NCBI RefSeq assembly: GCF_000337375.1
Contig: NZ_AOJG01000041.1
Span: forward strand, 55,606 to 110,205
Length of the DNA: 54,600 nt
Direction: 5' to 3'
From: Halorubrum lipolyticum DSM 21995
GTDB lineage: Archaea; Halobacteriota; Halobacteria; Halobacteriales; Haloferacaceae
Positions 53,704-54,600 of the stretch are shown piece by piece. The translations under genes and the position numbers were made by a program. A model generated the notes under the pieces. It saw only the letters and a program-made list of their open reading frames with translations. It was not told the DNA's origin and ran no database searches. Numbering within the stretch: position 1 is the first letter of the stretch; each line of letters begins with the position of its first letter.

Positions 53704-54135
53704 ATGAACTGGTCCCCGATCCCTCCCGCGGTCGCGGCCGTCGCCGCGGCCGCGATCAGCGTCGCGCATCGCATCGCGCCAATCGTCTTGGAGTCGGCCA
53801 TCGACATCCCCGGGCCAGGCGCGCTCACGCTGTACGCCCTCGGCGGGCGTACCGTCTCGTTCGCCCTCGTCTACGGACTGCTCCTCGGCGCCGCATATCT
53901 GGTGGGCCGTCGCGGCGGCGACACGATCGACGCGGGCGCGACGACGCTGGCCACCGGCGTCGTCGGCGCGGTCGTGTACCTCGTCGGGTCCGCCGCGGTG
54001 CTGCTGTGGACCGGTCCCGAGCAGGATTGGGTCGTCGCCGCCGGCACGCTCGGATCCGCGGTCGGCGTCGGCGTCGAACTGGCGGTCGTCGCGTTCGCCG
54101 GACTCGCGCTGGGTCGATGGGGTATAAATGGGTGA
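53704..54135 (+). CDS. Four-helix membrane protein
   Basis: A 143-residue protein with about four membrane segments (VAAVAAAAISVAHRI; VSFALVYGLLLGAAYLVG; TLATGVVGAVVYLVGSAAVL; VELAVVAFAGLALG). It has no charged catalytic motif. It is divergent from pyrG. I recognise no family; it is a haloarchaeal-style hypothetical. Confidence 0.72.
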   Translation: MNWSPIPPAVAAVAAAAISVAHRIAPIVLESAIDIPGPGALTLYALGGRTVSFALVYGLLLGAAYLVGRRGGDTIDAGATTLATGVVGAVVYLVGSAAVLLWTGPEQDWVVAAGTLGSAVGVGVELAVVAFAGLALGRWGING

Positions 54136-54175
54136 TTGCGGAGTGGTGACCGTCTTCAGCGGCCTCGTTGGTCGC

Positions 54176-54434
54176 TTATAAATGGCGAACAACGGACCGA
54201 TGGGGAGCACCCCCAAAGCCCCAGTCACGACGGCTCGCGACTGCCTCTTTGAGTCCCACCCCGCACCGCACAGCACCGCACCTCACGCCTCCCCAGCCTC
54301 GCGGTTCGCGCTCTTCGAGCGCTCACCGCGTCCAGCGAGGGACCGAAGGTCCCTCTGGCAGCCGGCGCTCCGCGCCGGCGACCTCGCACGGGCTCCTCGT
54401 GGGCCGGTGGCCCACTCGGAGGCGCGCGCCACCG
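54176..54434 (+). repeat. Dispersed repeat, copy E
   Basis: TTATAA at 54176 and, 29 nt later, GAGCACCCCCAAAGCCCCAG. Then CTTTGAGTCCCACCCC, CACGCCTCCCCAGCCTCG, and hairpins at 54302-54328, 54337-54355, 54361-54379 and 54399-54415, in the same order as copy C. The last two modules end GAGGCGCGCGCCACCG. The long inverted repeat present in copies A and C is absent. The remaining gap to the tRNA contains a TTTATAAAT box near 54482 and no gene. Confidence 0.85.
54205..54434 (+). ncRNA. Candidate structured RNA from repeat copy E
   Basis: Predicted to start at GAGCACC, 29 nt after the TTATAA, then a run of four hairpins with three-base loops (TTC, GAA, TCC, GGT). Paired differences from copy C support a folded product. 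Transcription is inferred only. Confidence 0.35.
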
Positions 54435-54578
54435 GATCCGGCGGCGTGACCTCGCGGTCGAGGGAACCGATCCCGATCGCATTTATAAATAACCGTCGCT
54501 GGGCGAGTTCGAGTGAAGTGTTGCGAGGGAAGAGCGCTCCGAGAGCGTCTTCCGCATCACGGGGGTGGACCCCGGCGA

Positions 54579-54600
54579 TGCGAGGGGAGGGATTTGAACC
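54579..54600 (-). tRNA. 3' end of a tRNA running off the window
   Basis: On the minus strand the last bases read GG-TTCAAAT-CCCTC, the T-loop and the 3' T-stem, followed by CCCTCGC (the 3' acceptor strand) and discriminator A at 54579. The 5' half and anticodon lie outside, so the amino acid cannot be told. Confidence 0.8.

Noticed and set aside
1-54600. CRISPR array or cas genes
   Set aside because: Read for evenly spaced identical repeats of 25-40 bp; none found. The TTATAA units are imperfect, only two or three in a row, and have promoter-like structure instead of spacers.

Overview
The window is a strongly G+C-rich piece of a haloarchaeal chromosome (class Halobacteria). The evidence is the acidic, Asp/Glu-rich proteins, many apparently leaderless genes with a TATA box about 27 nt before the start codon, archaeal P-stalk ribosomal proteins, PriL, Hef, a fused ArlCE archaellum protein and a PccX-type small carboxylase subunit. 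A Halorubrum-like genome is my best guess, but this is inference from gene style, not from a marker gene. Almost everything is ordinary chromosomal backbone. I see no rRNA, CRISPR array, intact transposase or prophage.

Layout. 1-312: inverted copy of a dispersed repeat. 313-2007: three envelope genes. 2069-2142: tRNA-Val, followed by extra copies of its T-arm. 2341-6000: DUF1508 protein, membrane protein, primase subunit PriL, SWIM and zinc-ribbon proteins. 6122-8154: ribosomal operon rpl1-rpl10-rpl12 with a hairpin leader. 8425-12741: propionyl/acyl-CoA carboxylase genes pccB, pccX and pccA. 12768-13165: a repeat copy that ends inside a truncated BKACE-family gene. 13162-14502: small metal-binding, SWIM and TRAM proteins. 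About 14505-16260: an A+T-rich island with a ribbon-helix-helix gene, a broken integrase fragment and a lipoprotein. 16475-25409: Tfx regulator, hydrolases, a molybdopterin protein, an orphan antitoxin, Hef and an acyl-CoA ligase. 25557-25934: the longest repeat copy. 25961-28586: metX-metY. 28744-32556: RecJ-like nuclease, HalX response regulator, KaiC-like ATPase, HTH regulator. 32701-47706: motility locus with two archaellins, a conserved haloarchaeal gene, a zinc-ribbon gene (opposite strand), a large surface protein, cheY-cheC-cheD and arlCE-F-G-H-I-J. 47703-48443: a predicted Tat-exported protein with two HU domains. 48605-54135: epimerase, HtpX, a DUF7126-like gene, guaAb, pyrG and a membrane protein. 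54176-54600: another repeat copy and the 3' end of a tRNA.

How the genes work together. The motility block is one functional unit: ArlI (ATPase), ArlJ (membrane platform) and ArlH (nucleotide-binding switch) assemble filaments of FlgA1/FlgA2. ArlF and ArlG form the anchor, and ArlCE links the motor to chemotaxis through CheY, with CheC and CheD setting the phosphorylation and methylation state. CheA, CheB, CheR, CheW and the receptors must lie elsewhere. PccA, PccB and PccX together make an acyl-CoA carboxylase. MetX and MetY make homocysteine from homoserine. PyrG and GuaAb are the glutamine-dependent CTP and GMP synthases.

Most interesting. Five intergenic regions carry one modular repeat family. 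Its units start with a TATA-like TTATAA about 29 nt before a conserved GAACACCTCCAAAGCCCCAG core. The two full-length copies then run into a series of hairpins whose stems differ in sequence but stay paired, including one stem longer by exactly one base pair on both arms. This looks like a promoter-bearing, structured (probably transcribed) element. One copy appears to have removed most of a BKACE gene. The Tat-exported double-HU protein beside the archaellum operon is the second unusual feature.
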